A stretch of DNA of 64,000 nucleotides from Bradyrhizobium hereditatis (GTDB lineage: Bacteria > Pseudomonadota > Alphaproteobacteria > Rhizobiales > Xanthobacteraceae). Positions 25,426-32,140 of this stretch are shown here, piece after piece (position 1 is the first letter of the stretch; every line of letters starts with the position of its first letter). Under the pieces are notes generated by a model. It searched no databases. It had not been told where the DNA came from and saw only the letters and a program-made list of their open reading frames with translations. A program made the translations under genes and the position numbers. The DNA lies in contig NZ_JAGKJK010000001.1 in assembly GCF_020329435.1 (NCBI RefSeq), positions 124,001 through 188,000 of the forward strand, written 5' to 3'.

Positions 25426-25788
25426 CTAGTACAGCCGCATCGGCAGCGGCAACTGAACGTCCCGATAGCGGCCCTCGTAGCGATCGACAAAATCCTGCAG
25501 GAAAAATGGAATGTCGCGGAACTGGAGGTCGCAACGGCGCCGCAGCTCATGCGCAACGTCGGCCGAGGCGTCGCGGCACCATCCCTCGGCGACATTGAAA
25601 GCAACGATCCTGATCGGGTCGACGTATTGACCGCTGAGCAGATCCGAAACGACCGGCTCGAACCCGGGCGTCTCCGAATTCACCTCTCCCCAGATCCGTC
25701 CGTGTTCGAAGGAGTGATGCTCGACGATGTAGACATCGTGCTCGTCACCGTGGGGCACGATCGAGGGAACTGAGCCAGCCCTACGCAT
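25426..25788 (-). CDS. Conserved hypothetical protein (rhizobial)
   Basis: 120 residues beginning MRRAGSVPSIVPHGDEHDVY. An alpha/beta pattern follows, including VVSDLLSGQYVDPIRIVAFN and AEGWCRDASADVAHELRRRC, then DIPFFLQDFVDRYEGRYRDV and a QLPLPMRL end. I recall this strongly patterned family as common in Bradyrhizobium, often in several copies per genome, without known function. GGAG lies 7 bases upstream of the ATG at 25788. No signal peptide, so cytosolic. Confidence 0.65.
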   Translation of the reverse strand: MRRAGSVPSIVPHGDEHDVYIVEHHSFEHGRIWGEVNSETPGFEPVVSDLLSGQYVDPIRIVAFNVAEGWCRDASADVAHELRRRCDLQFRDIPFFLQDFVDRYEGRYRDVQLPLPMRLY

Positions 25789-25962
25789 AAACCAACTCCG
25801 GCCTCCAGACCGGCGAATCAAGCTGGCTCATTTCGATTCGTTCCCGCGGCCGGACTACGCGGCAGGAGATCGCATTTGGGTCCGGAACATTTGGCAGCTT
25901 TGTAACTTTCTTTCAATGTCCTGCTTCCGACCAGGCGAAATCCACAGGCAGTGAACAAGCCG

Positions 25963-25980
25963 GCGGGCGACAACGCCCGC
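25963..25980. repeat. Short perfect hairpin
   Basis: GCGGGCG-ACAA-CGCCCGC forms a 7-bp GC stem with a tetraloop in the gap between 25788 and 26070. There is no U-tract. Apart from this hairpin the gap (25789-26069) shows nothing I can interpret. Confidence 0.4.
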
Positions 25981-26069
25981 AAAGGTGCAGTGAGAGAGCG
26001 CAGTTAGGTGAAGTCTACGTCGGGCGGCGCCAACGCTGGACTAAGCGCAGCAAGACTTCCGGAGAAGTC

Positions 26070-26222
26070 ATGGCGGTGAAGAAGCCGTCGCGAGCGAAGA
26101 GTGCCGTGAAGTTCAAGCGTGCGGGGCGAGAAAAAAAGCTGCCCGACAGTAAGGAATGCCCGCATGCCACGCTATTTTTTCAACGTGTATCACGACAGGG
26201 CCGAGCTGGACGAGGAAGGTGA
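26070..26222 (+). CDS. Possible small basic protein overlapping the next gene
   Basis: A 50-codon frame starting MAVKKPSRAKSAVKFKRAGR with a GGAG 6 bases before the ATG. The first 33 residues are Lys/Arg-rich. The last part, in the overlap with the DUF6894 gene from 26164, is atypical, which suggests either a short leader peptide or chance. Low confidence. Confidence 0.3.
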   Translation: MAVKKPSRAKSAVKFKRAGREKKLPDSKECPHATLFFQRVSRQGRAGRGR

Positions 26223-26394
26223 GGAGTTGCCGGACCTGCAAGCAGCCTGGCGGGAAGCAACCGTGACGGCGGGGCAGATCATCCAGGATCTCGACGGAAG
26301 ATTGCGCCCAGGCAAGGATTGGCGAATGGAAGTTACGGATGAATTCGCCAATCCGCTCTATGTCATCCACGTCTTGGCCGACAAACGCACGTGA
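26164..26394 (+). CDS. DUF6894 domain protein
   Basis: 76 residues: MPRYFFNVYHDRAELDEEGE, then LPDLQAAWREATVTAGQII, and WRMEVTDEFANPLYVIHV. This is the complete pattern of the rhizobial DUF6894 family (start PRYFF, LPDL..AWREA, WRMEV). AAGGA lies 7 bases before the ATG at 26164. Function unknown; these genes are numerous in Bradyrhizobium. Confidence 0.8.
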   Translation: MPRYFFNVYHDRAELDEEGEELPDLQAAWREATVTAGQIIQDLDGRLRPGKDWRMEVTDEFANPLYVIHVLADKRT

Positions 26395-26409
26395 GGCGCC
26401 GACGAAGCG

Positions 26410-26613
26410 CTATTTCGGACCCTCCAGCTCACGCGATGTCAGCCAGCGCTCGATGGCGGCCGCGGACTCGGTCGAGACCGCCGCCATCGTCAAGCGGTCG
26501 CGTTCGGGCCCTGGCGGCAATGCCTCGGCCTTCTCGCGGGCGCGGAATGCAAGTCGTTTGAGGCGCTCCTGAAGGGACAGCGCCGGGCGGGTTCGATTTC
26601 GTTTCTTTTTCAT
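26410..26613 (-). CDS. Small basic helical protein (paralogue of 20165-20368)
   Basis: 67 residues: basic start MKKKRNRTRPALSLQERLKR, helix with ALPPGPERDRLTMAA and a WLTSRELEGPK end. Same plan and length as the protein at 20165-20368. GAGAGG lies 6 bases upstream of the ATG at 26613. It is divergent from the Crp/Fnr gene. Confidence 0.6.
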   Translation of the reverse strand: MKKKRNRTRPALSLQERLKRLAFRAREKAEALPPGPERDRLTMAAVSTESAAAIERWLTSRELEGPK

Positions 26614-26731
26614 GGATCGCCTCTCTTTGCAGGGCCCGAGCGTTACACGTTCCAGCGCGCGCATCCTTAACCTTTGTTGGAACAGGTCACGGGCGGCGTT
26701 CGTTTTGCTTTTCATCGAAGGAGGCAATCCA

Positions 26732-27463
26732 TTGGATCGCGAAACAGTGTTGGCGAGCTTGTTGCGGCGGCTCAATACCGTTTCGAAACTCGATCCGGCG
26801 GATATCTCCGCAATTCGTTCGCTTCCGATTGCGGTTCGCCACTGGGAAGGTGGAAGAGCGATCGTATCCGACGGCGAGCGCCCCAAGGACTGCTGTCTGA
26901 TCATCGAAGGCTTTTGCGTCCGGTCAAAGACGACCGTGCGGGGCGGACGGCAAATCCTCTCGATTCACATACGCGGCGAAATTCCCGATCTTCAGAGTTT
27001 GCACCTGCAGACGATGGATCATGACCTCATCACGCTGGTGCCGTCGACGCTGGGGTTCATCAGCCATGCGTCGCTACGCGCCCTGACGCATGCGCGGCCG
27101 AGCGTCGCGGACGCACTCTGGCGCGACACGCTGATCGATGCCGCCATGTTCCGGGAGTGGATTGTCAACGTCGGGCAACGGCCGGCACCGGCCAGGCTGG
27201 CGCATGTCGTCATGGAGCTTCGCAGGCGCCTTGCAGTCACGAAACGCGCGGAGGCCGCGGCGATTGAATTTCCCCTGACCCAGGAGCAAATCGGCGAAGC
27301 CCTGGGGATTACACCGGTGCATGCCAACCGCATCATCAAACAGCTGCGTCAGGATGGAATTGTCGACGTCAGCAAAGGGCAGGTGCAGGTGCTCGACGAG
27401 ACAAAGTTGGCGAAGTTTGCGCCGTTTGACGACCGTTATCTTCACCTCGATCCGTCCGCCTGA
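26732..27463 (+). CDS. Crp/Fnr-family transcriptional regulator
   Basis: 243 residues from a TTG at 26732, preceded by AAGGAGG at 6 bases. The frame stays open to 26612, but that would place the start inside the divergent gene's leader and lacks a ribosome binding site. Cyclic-nucleotide-binding-like domain about residues 10-130 (AIRSLPIAVRHWEGGRAIVS ...); C-terminal HTH with FPLTQEQIGEALGITPVHAN and RIIKQLRQDGIV. The Fnr iron-sulfur cysteine cluster is absent, so it is not an oxygen-sensing Fnr. Effector unknown. This subgroup is abundant in Bradyrhizobium. Confidence 0.88.
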   Translation: MDRETVLASLLRRLNTVSKLDPADISAIRSLPIAVRHWEGGRAIVSDGERPKDCCLIIEGFCVRSKTTVRGGRQILSIHIRGEIPDLQSLHLQTMDHDLITLVPSTLGFISHASLRALTHARPSVADALWRDTLIDAAMFREWIVNVGQRPAPARLAHVVMELRRRLAVTKRAEAAAIEFPLTQEQIGEALGITPVHANRIIKQLRQDGIVDVSKGQVQVLDETKLAKFAPFDDRYLHLDPSA

Positions 27464-27562
27464 AGCGGCCATGCGGCATCACGCCCCAGCCATATCCCGC
27501 TCATCGCACGGCGATTTTGCTGCCGGAATTGGAACGATTCAGTTTCGGGAAAATTATGCAAT

Positions 27563-27583
27563 ATGTGTCAGGGATAGACACAT
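27563..27583. repeat. Inverted repeat between the Crp/Fnr gene and the next small gene
   Basis: ATGTGTC (27563-27569) and GACACAT (27577-27583) flank a 7-base spacer. The dyad could be an operator or a weak hairpin; it is not followed by a T-tract. Confidence 0.35.
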
Positions 27584-27658
27584 GAACTCGAGCGGCTGCC
27601 GATGCTGTTCCGCTTCAGCGGTGCATTGGCAACCGCTTCCTTTTTCTTCGCCATTGCC

Positions 27659-27877
27659 ATGAAGGACTTTGCGAACGCGTCGTTCCCGCCGGAGGTCATC
27701 TCGGTGATGGAGCAGGCGCTTGAGGAGGCCGTCGCCTCGCTTCCCGAGCCGGTCAGCGCCCACCACGTTCAATTCCTTGCCGAGGCAATCCTGCGCGCCG
27801 CTCACAGCGGAGAGCGGGACCCGCTTGCCCTGCAACGGCTCGCATTGCTGGAATTGCAGCTTCTTCCCAGGAAATAG
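27659..27877 (+). CDS. Small conserved hypothetical protein
   Basis: 72 residues beginning MKDFANASFPPEVISVMEQA, mostly helical, with SLPEPVSAHHVQFLAEAIL and GERDPLALQRLALLELQLL. The pattern FPPEV..M..AL..AV..LPEPV is, as I recall it, that of a small Bradyrhizobium family of unknown function. An upstream in-frame ATG at 27602 would prepend a hydrophobic stretch (a possible signal sequence); neither start has a good ribosome binding site, so the start is uncertain. Confidence 0.55.
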   Translation: MKDFANASFPPEVISVMEQALEEAVASLPEPVSAHHVQFLAEAILRAAHSGERDPLALQRLALLELQLLPRK

Positions 27878-27902
27878 GGACCGCTCTGATCGGTTCGGTC
27901 GG

Positions 27903-28355
27903 TCACTTCTTGCGAGAGCTGGCTGCTCGCTTCGACGTATTGAGCGCCACCGCCTCGCGAATGAGCGCCTTCAGCGCCTTTTCGTCGATCTTGTCACCCT
28001 GATGGAAGTCGATCGCGCGCCTGGTATTGCCTTCGAGGCTGGCATTGAAGAGGTCCGTTGGGTCGTCCAGTGAGGCGCCCTTGGCGAAGGTCATCTTCAC
28101 CACTTCCTTGTAGGTCTCGCCGGTGCAGATGATGCCGTCATGCTCCCACACCGGAACGCCACGCCACTTCCATTCCTCAACGACCTCAGGGTCGGCCTTC
28201 TTGATGATACCACGGATGCGCGCGAGCATCTCGCCGCGCCAATCACCCAGCTCTCTGATCCTCGCGTCGATGTGGTCGGAGGGAGAGCCTGCTCCTTTGG
28301 CCGCCTTCGGGCCGGTCTTCTTCGAGCTTGTCGCTGCTTTCTTCATGGCGCTCAC
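27903..28355 (-). CDS. DUF1801 domain protein
   Basis: 150 residues. A basic Lys/Ala-rich N-terminus of about 25 residues is followed by the DUF1801 fold (DARIRELGDWRGEMLARIRG, EVVEEWKWRGVPVWEHDGII, YKEVVKMTFAKGASL). The domain is small, cytosolic and of unknown biochemical function. The GTG start overlaps the stop of the upstream DUF1801 gene (GTGA); an ATG three codons later is an alternative. It is the last gene of the minus-strand ArsR operon. Confidence 0.85.
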   Translation of the reverse strand: MSAMKKAATSSKKTGPKAAKGAGSPSDHIDARIRELGDWRGEMLARIRGIIKKADPEVVEEWKWRGVPVWEHDGIICTGETYKEVVKMTFAKGASLDDPTDLFNASLEGNTRRAIDFHQGDKIDEKALKALIREAVALNTSKRAASSRKK

Positions 28356-28825
28356 AATCGTTCGCCGGGCAACTGGCTGGCGTGCTTCACCCAGCTGGTA
28401 AACTGGGCCTCATCGAGCGGGACATCCTGGTAGACGTCAAGATAGCGCACTTCCTTATGCTTGGATTCGCCTGATGGGACAGGGCGCAACGATGTGCCGC
28501 GGAAGAACGTGACTTTGACGTACTTCGTGAAGCAATGAAAGCTGAGGAACCAGCCGTCCTGATCCGGGGCACCATAGAAGGGCGAATTCCATTTCACAGC
28601 CTTGCGCACGCCGGGGACGGTACGCACGACGAGGACGTCGAGTTGCCGCCCGACGTCGCGCTTCCAGTCCGGCATGGCCGCGATGTAGGCCTGCACGGGC
28701 GCATCGCCGTCGCCCTTCGCGATCTGGGGATTGCCGCCCGAGAGCAGGACAGGCTTTGCGGCGGGCCGCTTGATGGTCGTCTTCTTTGCGGCTTTCGCCG
28801 GCTTTCTCGAAGTCGTTTTCGCCAT
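28352..28825 (-). CDS. DUF1801 domain protein
   Basis: 157 residues. Lys/Ala-rich start (AKTTSRKPAKAAKKTTIKRP), then DUF1801 (VQAYIAAMPDWKRDVGRQLD, VRKAVKWNSPFYGAPDQDGW, FTKYVKVTFFRGTSL). It is a tandem, diverged partner of the next gene, and both have similar basic tails of the kind that could contact nucleic acid. It starts 25 bases after the small membrane protein gene. Function unknown. Confidence 0.87.
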   Translation of the reverse strand: MAKTTSRKPAKAAKKTTIKRPAAKPVLLSGGNPQIAKGDGDAPVQAYIAAMPDWKRDVGRQLDVLVVRTVPGVRKAVKWNSPFYGAPDQDGWFLSFHCFTKYVKVTFFRGTSLRPVPSGESKHKEVRYLDVYQDVPLDEAQFTSWVKHASQLPGERL

Positions 28826-28850
28826 CGCGTCTATTCCGGGACCGGTGCCT

Positions 28851-29069
28851 TCAACCGCTGCGCCATTTGGCGGCGTAGGGCCGCGCGAACATATAGAGGC
28901 CGGTGAGCATCAATAGGATCAGTGGCAAGAGCGCAAGTAAGCCCACCCAGACAGCCGGCTTCTCCTGCACCATTGCGACGACATTGACGATCACGGCTAC
29001 CGTGAAGGCAATCGAAAGCCAACGGTGGATCTGCCTGATACAATTGTTCCAGTTCAATGAGACCTCCAT
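28851..29069 (-). CDS. Small two-helix membrane protein
   Basis: 72 residues. NWNNCIRQIHRWLSIAFTVA opens the first membrane helix (to about residue 35). A short loop follows, then VWVGLLALLPLILLMLTGLY as the second, and a basic ARPYAAKWRSG end. The IRQIHRWLS segment resembles the first helix of PepSY-type membrane proteins. The ATG at 29069 directly precedes a GGAGG that would instead place a TTG at 29057 at ideal spacing, so the true start may be four codons later. It is co-directional within the ArsR-SRPBCC-DUF1801 operon. Confidence 0.65.
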   Translation of the reverse strand: MEVSLNWNNCIRQIHRWLSIAFTVAVIVNVVAMVQEKPAVWVGLLALLPLILLMLTGLYMFARPYAAKWRSG

Positions 29070-29100
29070 TTGACGATGAGCGTGAGCGTGACGCGGCGGT

Positions 29101-29532
29101 TCAGTCCGCCCGCGCCAATACCTCTTCCAATTTCTCGAAGAACTGCTTCCACCCGGCGTGGGCGCCGCCATAGGCCTGCTTCTGATCCGGCCGGAAGCCG
29201 GTTTGCTCCATGCGAAGCAGCGTTCCTGTCGGTGTCGGGGTGAGCGTGAACGTCACCACGCTCTGCAGGGCGAAGGCCGCATCGTCGTGGTTGAAGTTCC
29301 AGGTGTAGGACAGCGCCTTGTTCGGTTCGATGGCGAGGACCTCGCAGTCGAGCACGCCGCCCCATTCGCCGCGCAGATTGAAACGGTGGCCGACGGCCGG
29401 CTTGAAGTCGTTCTTCATCAGCCACTCCTCGATCAAATGCGGCTGCGTGAGCGCACGCCAGAGCTTTTCCGGCGGATGCGGCATCTCGCGTTCGACGACG
29501 ACGGTACGTGTTTCGGTCGCGCTATTGATCAT
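29101..29532 (-). CDS. SRPBCC (AHSA1-like) domain protein
   Basis: 143 residues of the AHSA1/START-like fold: EREMPHPPEKLWRALTQPHL, IEEWLMKNDFKP, FNLRGEWGGVLDCEVLAIEP, LSYTWNFN, and GWKQFFEKLEEVLA at the C-terminal helix. Its start overlaps the ArsR stop by 4 bases. It belongs to a different subgroup from the SRPBCC protein at 23379. Ligand unknown. Confidence 0.9.
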   Translation of the reverse strand: MINSATETRTVVVEREMPHPPEKLWRALTQPHLIEEWLMKNDFKPAVGHRFNLRGEWGGVLDCEVLAIEPNKALSYTWNFNHDDAAFALQSVVTFTLTPTPTGTLLRMEQTGFRPDQKQAYGGAHAGWKQFFEKLEEVLARAD

Positions 29533-29852
29533 TGGTCCATCCGTTTGAGCAGATTTTCGAGGTTGTCGAACCGGTCCTGCCAGAAACCATGCAGCTGGCT
29601 CGCCCAGTCGATCAGCGGGGCGAGTGCGCCGAGCTGCGCGCTATAATGCGTCTGCCGGCCTTCGTGACGATCGCGTACCAGCCCGGCCTGCTTGAGAACG
29701 CCAAGGTGCTTCGAGACGGCCGGTTGCGAGATGCCGGCCCGGGCGGTGAGCGCCCCGACCGTCTGCTCGCCCTCGCGGCATAGGCGCTCGAAGATCGCCC
29801 GACGCGTGGGGTCGGCGAGCGTTCGAAATAGCACATCATGCGTGTTCGGCAT
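29529..29852 (-). CDS. ArsR-family regulator
   Basis: 107 residues from the ATG at 29852 (MPNTHDVLFRTLADPTRRAI). HTH: VGALTARAGISQPAVSKHLG; wing: LVRDRHEGRQTHYSAQ. No metal-binding cysteine pair. No Shine-Dalgarno is visible, and a candidate operator starts only 10 bases upstream, so the mRNA may be leaderless. It heads the operon ArsR-SRPBCC-membrane protein-DUF1801-DUF1801. Confidence 0.9.
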   Translation of the reverse strand: MPNTHDVLFRTLADPTRRAIFERLCREGEQTVGALTARAGISQPAVSKHLGVLKQAGLVRDRHEGRQTHYSAQLGALAPLIDWASQLHGFWQDRFDNLENLLKRMDQ

Positions 29853-29861
29853 CGGCAATCA

Positions 29862-29905
29862 ATAACCCGGTGGTTATGGATTTTATGCATAGCCGACCGG
29901 TTATG
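29862..29905. promoter_or_regulatory. Two tandem palindromes, candidate ArsR operators
   Basis: Site 1: ATAACC-CGGT-GGTTAT (29862-29877), perfect. Site 2: CATAGCC-GACC-GGTTATG (29888-29905), one mismatch. Both share the half-site GGTTATG with a 4-base spacer and are centred 27 bases apart. They lie directly upstream of the ArsR gene. Binding by this ArsR is inferred from position and shared sequence. Confidence 0.6.
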
Positions 29906-30006
29906 GATTGGTCAAGTGGAAATGCAGCGGGCGTAACCCGCTCCTTGTCGCCGATGGGGAGGGGCAGCATATGTCGAACGTCTTCGAGGAAGAGGAGGGG
30001 CCGCCC

Positions 30007-30642
30007 ATGGAAGATGCCAGTCGCCAGGCCCACTGGGAAAACGTTTATGCGACGAAGGGCGAGAACGAGGTCAGTTGGTTTCAGCAAAGCCCGGCGCCTT
30101 CGCTCGAGCTGATCGAGCAGGCGGGGGTGACGCACACATCGGCCATCATCGACATCGGCGGCGGCGCATCGCGACTGGTCGACCATCTCGTCGAACAGGG
30201 CTTTGAGGACGTCACGGTGCTCGATCTGTCCGCCGCGGCACTGACGGCTGCGCGCAGCCGGCTTGCCAGTCATCTTGGCGCCAGTGCCGAGCGGGTCAGG
30301 TGGATCGTCGCCGACGTGACGACGTGGGAGCCGCTCAAGCGCTACGACATCTGGCACGACCGTGCGGCATTCCACTTTCTTGTTGATGCAAACGATCGCG
30401 CCGCCTACATCGCCCGCCTTGAGCGCGGCCTGAGAATCGGTAGGCACGCCATCATCGCCACCTTTGCGCCCGAAGGTCCCGAGAAGTGCAGTGGCCTGCC
30501 GGTTGCACGCTATGACAGTGCGAGCCTCGGACAGACACTGGGCCCCGCGTTCAAGCTGGTTCATACGCGGCGCCACGAGCATGTCACGCCCTGGGGCTCG
30601 CGGCAGATGTTCCAGTTCAGCGTATTCCGGCACGAGAGTTGA
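30007..30642 (+). CDS. Class I SAM-dependent methyltransferase
   Basis: 211 residues from the ATG at 30007, which has AGGAGG followed by GGCCGCCC upstream; an in-frame ATG at 29971 has no ribosome binding site. Motif I: IIDIGGGASRLVDHLVEQG; motif II: DVTVLDLSAAALTAA; post-motifs WIVADVTTW and YDIWHDRAAFHFL. The N-terminal HWENVYATKGENEVSWFQQS is typical of a small-molecule methyltransferase subgroup (thiopurine/tellurite-type). Substrate unknown. Divergent from the ArsR operon, so it may share its operator region. Confidence 0.87.
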   Translation: MEDASRQAHWENVYATKGENEVSWFQQSPAPSLELIEQAGVTHTSAIIDIGGGASRLVDHLVEQGFEDVTVLDLSAAALTAARSRLASHLGASAERVRWIVADVTTWEPLKRYDIWHDRAAFHFLVDANDRAAYIARLERGLRIGRHAIIATFAPEGPEKCSGLPVARYDSASLGQTLGPAFKLVHTRRHEHVTPWGSRQMFQFSVFRHES

Positions 30643-30664
30643 TCGAGCCGGCGGAGCGCCGCCG

Positions 30665-31069
30665 TTAATGCGCCATGCCCCGCGACACCTCCTGGCAGGC
30701 TTCCATGCAGCGGCGGCAGCTTTCCGCGCAGATGCGGCAATGTTCGTGCATGGTGGCGTGCCGCTGGCACTCCTCCGCGCACAGCTTGCAGGCGGCGGCA
30801 CAGACGCTGAGCATGCGGCGCATCACCTCGTCATCGGAACCCGTCCTGCGGGTCATGATGCGGCCGGTGATGTTGCAGATGTCGGCGCAGTCCAGATCCA
30901 GACGGATGCACTGGGTCAGGTCCTGCACCATGCGCTCGGACAGGCAGGCGTCGGTGCAGGAGGTGCAGATCTGGGCACAGGAGTAGCATTCCTCGATGCA
31001 GCGGATCAGGGCGTCGTTGACCTGGCCTTGGACGGCCGGGTGGGTGCCGATCATTTCGCGGGCGTACAT
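30665..31069 (-). CDS. csp3: Cytosolic copper storage protein, Csp3 type (DUF326)
   Basis: 134 residues with 18 cysteines, the same number I recall for Methylosinus Csp3, and the same motif order: CIEECYSCAQICTSCTDAC, LTQCIRLDLDCADIC, then CAAACKLCAEEC, HEHCRICAESCRRC. Csp3 proteins are four-helix bundles that hold many Cu(I) ions through inward-facing cysteines. There is no signal peptide, so it is cytosolic, unlike Csp1. AAGGAG lies 7 bases before the ATG at 31069. It is divergent from the RND efflux operon, which supports a copper role for that operon. Confidence 0.88.
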   Translation of the reverse strand: MYAREMIGTHPAVQGQVNDALIRCIEECYSCAQICTSCTDACLSERMVQDLTQCIRLDLDCADICNITGRIMTRRTGSDDEVMRRMLSVCAAACKLCAEECQRHATMHEHCRICAESCRRCMEACQEVSRGMAH

Positions 31070-31282
31070 GGCGGGGCTCCTTGGCTGATGACCGGCCGCA
31101 GACGAGGCGGCCGCTACCTCAAGCCGCAGCGCTCGAAAATGTTCTGGCCGGCGCAAATTATGAATTCCGGGCACCCCTGGATCGGCCTGATTGACCCAAC
31201 GCAGTGCGCTGTTAACGAAACCCGCGATTTCGTGATGGAACTTTGCTTTCCATTACGCGCCGCGTTGTGCGAAACTGGTCCC

Positions 31283-31657
31283 GTGAAACGCTCGATCCTC
31301 CTTTGCCGGCTGCTGGCGGTCTTCGTGATCGTTGGCCTCGTTATCGCCCCGCTCACGGCGCGGGCGAATACCGGCGCCATGGCATCGATGGCGATCACGT
31401 CGATGTCCGATGACGCGGCGCCCATGTCCGAAGACATGCCGTGTTGCCCCGGCAAATCGGCTCCCGTCGATTGCGATCAGTGCCCGTTGATGGCGCTCTG
31501 CGCATCAACGACCTTGCAGGCCCCGCTGCCGCCTGGCGTGGCCGAGCTGGTGCCAATCATTCTGCAAAGGCTGCGTCCGGGCAGCGATCCCGAGCTTGAA
31601 AGCCTCGGCTATTCACCCCCTCCAAGACCTCCCCGATCCCTGGACGTTTTGGCGTAA
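31283..31657 (+). CDS. Exported Cys/Met-containing protein of the metal efflux operon
   Basis: 124 residues from a GTG at 31283 (signal: KRSILLCRLLAVFVIVGLVI, cut near ARA). The mature N-part is Met-rich (AMASMAITSMSDDAAPMSED) and followed by MPCCPGKSAPVDCDQCPLMA, a compact Cys-rich segment that could bind soft metals. It ends in a Pro-rich tail. An ATG at 31235 is an alternative start. It opens the FixH-RND operon. I recall similar short proteins beside RND metal pumps in Bradyrhizobium; the metal role is inference. Confidence 0.65.
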   Translation: MKRSILLCRLLAVFVIVGLVIAPLTARANTGAMASMAITSMSDDAAPMSEDMPCCPGKSAPVDCDQCPLMALCASTTLQAPLPPGVAELVPIILQRLRPGSDPELESLGYSPPPRPPRSLDVLA

Positions 31658-31732
31658 CGCCAAATCGTGCGGCGCTTCATAGCGTCCGCTCCGTGCTGCC
31701 ATGGCAGCTAACCAGAGATCGAGGTCATCACT

Positions 31733-32140
31733 ATGAGGTCCATTCAGTTTTCGCGCGGTCTGCGGGTCGCGCTGAGCGGCGCTGTCCTGACGTGCGCCGC
31801 AACCGTCGCGTTCGCCGATATCAGGAATTACGAGTTCAAACTCGTCGAGCCCACCGTCAAGACCGGCCCCGACAAGACCATTGCCGTCAGACTCGTCGAC
31901 AAGACCACGGGCAAGTCTGTTCCGGATGCGGTGATCTTTGCCACGCGGTTGGATATGGCGCCGGATGGCATGCAGGAGATGGCGACCAAACTCACTCCGC
32001 TGCCGGCATCGGAGCCGGGCACCTACCGATTCAAGGCCAATTTCAGCATGGCCGGCCGGTGGCAATTGTCGCTCGGCGCCAAGGTGCAGGGTGAAACCGG
32101 CACGGTCGAAAGCAAGCTCGTCATCCAGGCCGACCAATGA
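31733..32140 (+). CDS. FixH/YtkA-like exported protein
   Basis: 135 residues: signal peptide (SIQFSRGLRVALSGAVLTCA ... AFA|DI), then one immunoglobulin-like beta domain with TGPDKTIAVRLVDKTTGKSV and MATKLTPLPASEPGTYRFKA, NFSMAGRWQLSL. This is the YtkA/FixH-like domain often encoded beside heavy-metal RND adaptors. It probably assists copper handling in the periplasm. The stop overlaps the adaptor start (ATGA). Confidence 0.8.
   Translation: MRSIQFSRGLRVALSGAVLTCAATVAFADIRNYEFKLVEPTVKTGPDKTIAVRLVDKTTGKSVPDAVIFATRLDMAPDGMQEMATKLTPLPASEPGTYRFKANFSMAGRWQLSLGAKVQGETGTVESKLVIQADQ

Noticed and set aside
31191..31215. TTGACC ... TGTTAA as a CueR-type promoter for the metal operon
   Set aside because: The spacing is 13 bases rather than the 19 typical of MerR-family promoters, and no dyad lies between.
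30464..31282. N-terminal extension of the exported Cys/Met protein frame
   Set aside because: It runs through the methyltransferase and antisense to csp3; the signal peptide shows the real start is near 31235-31283.
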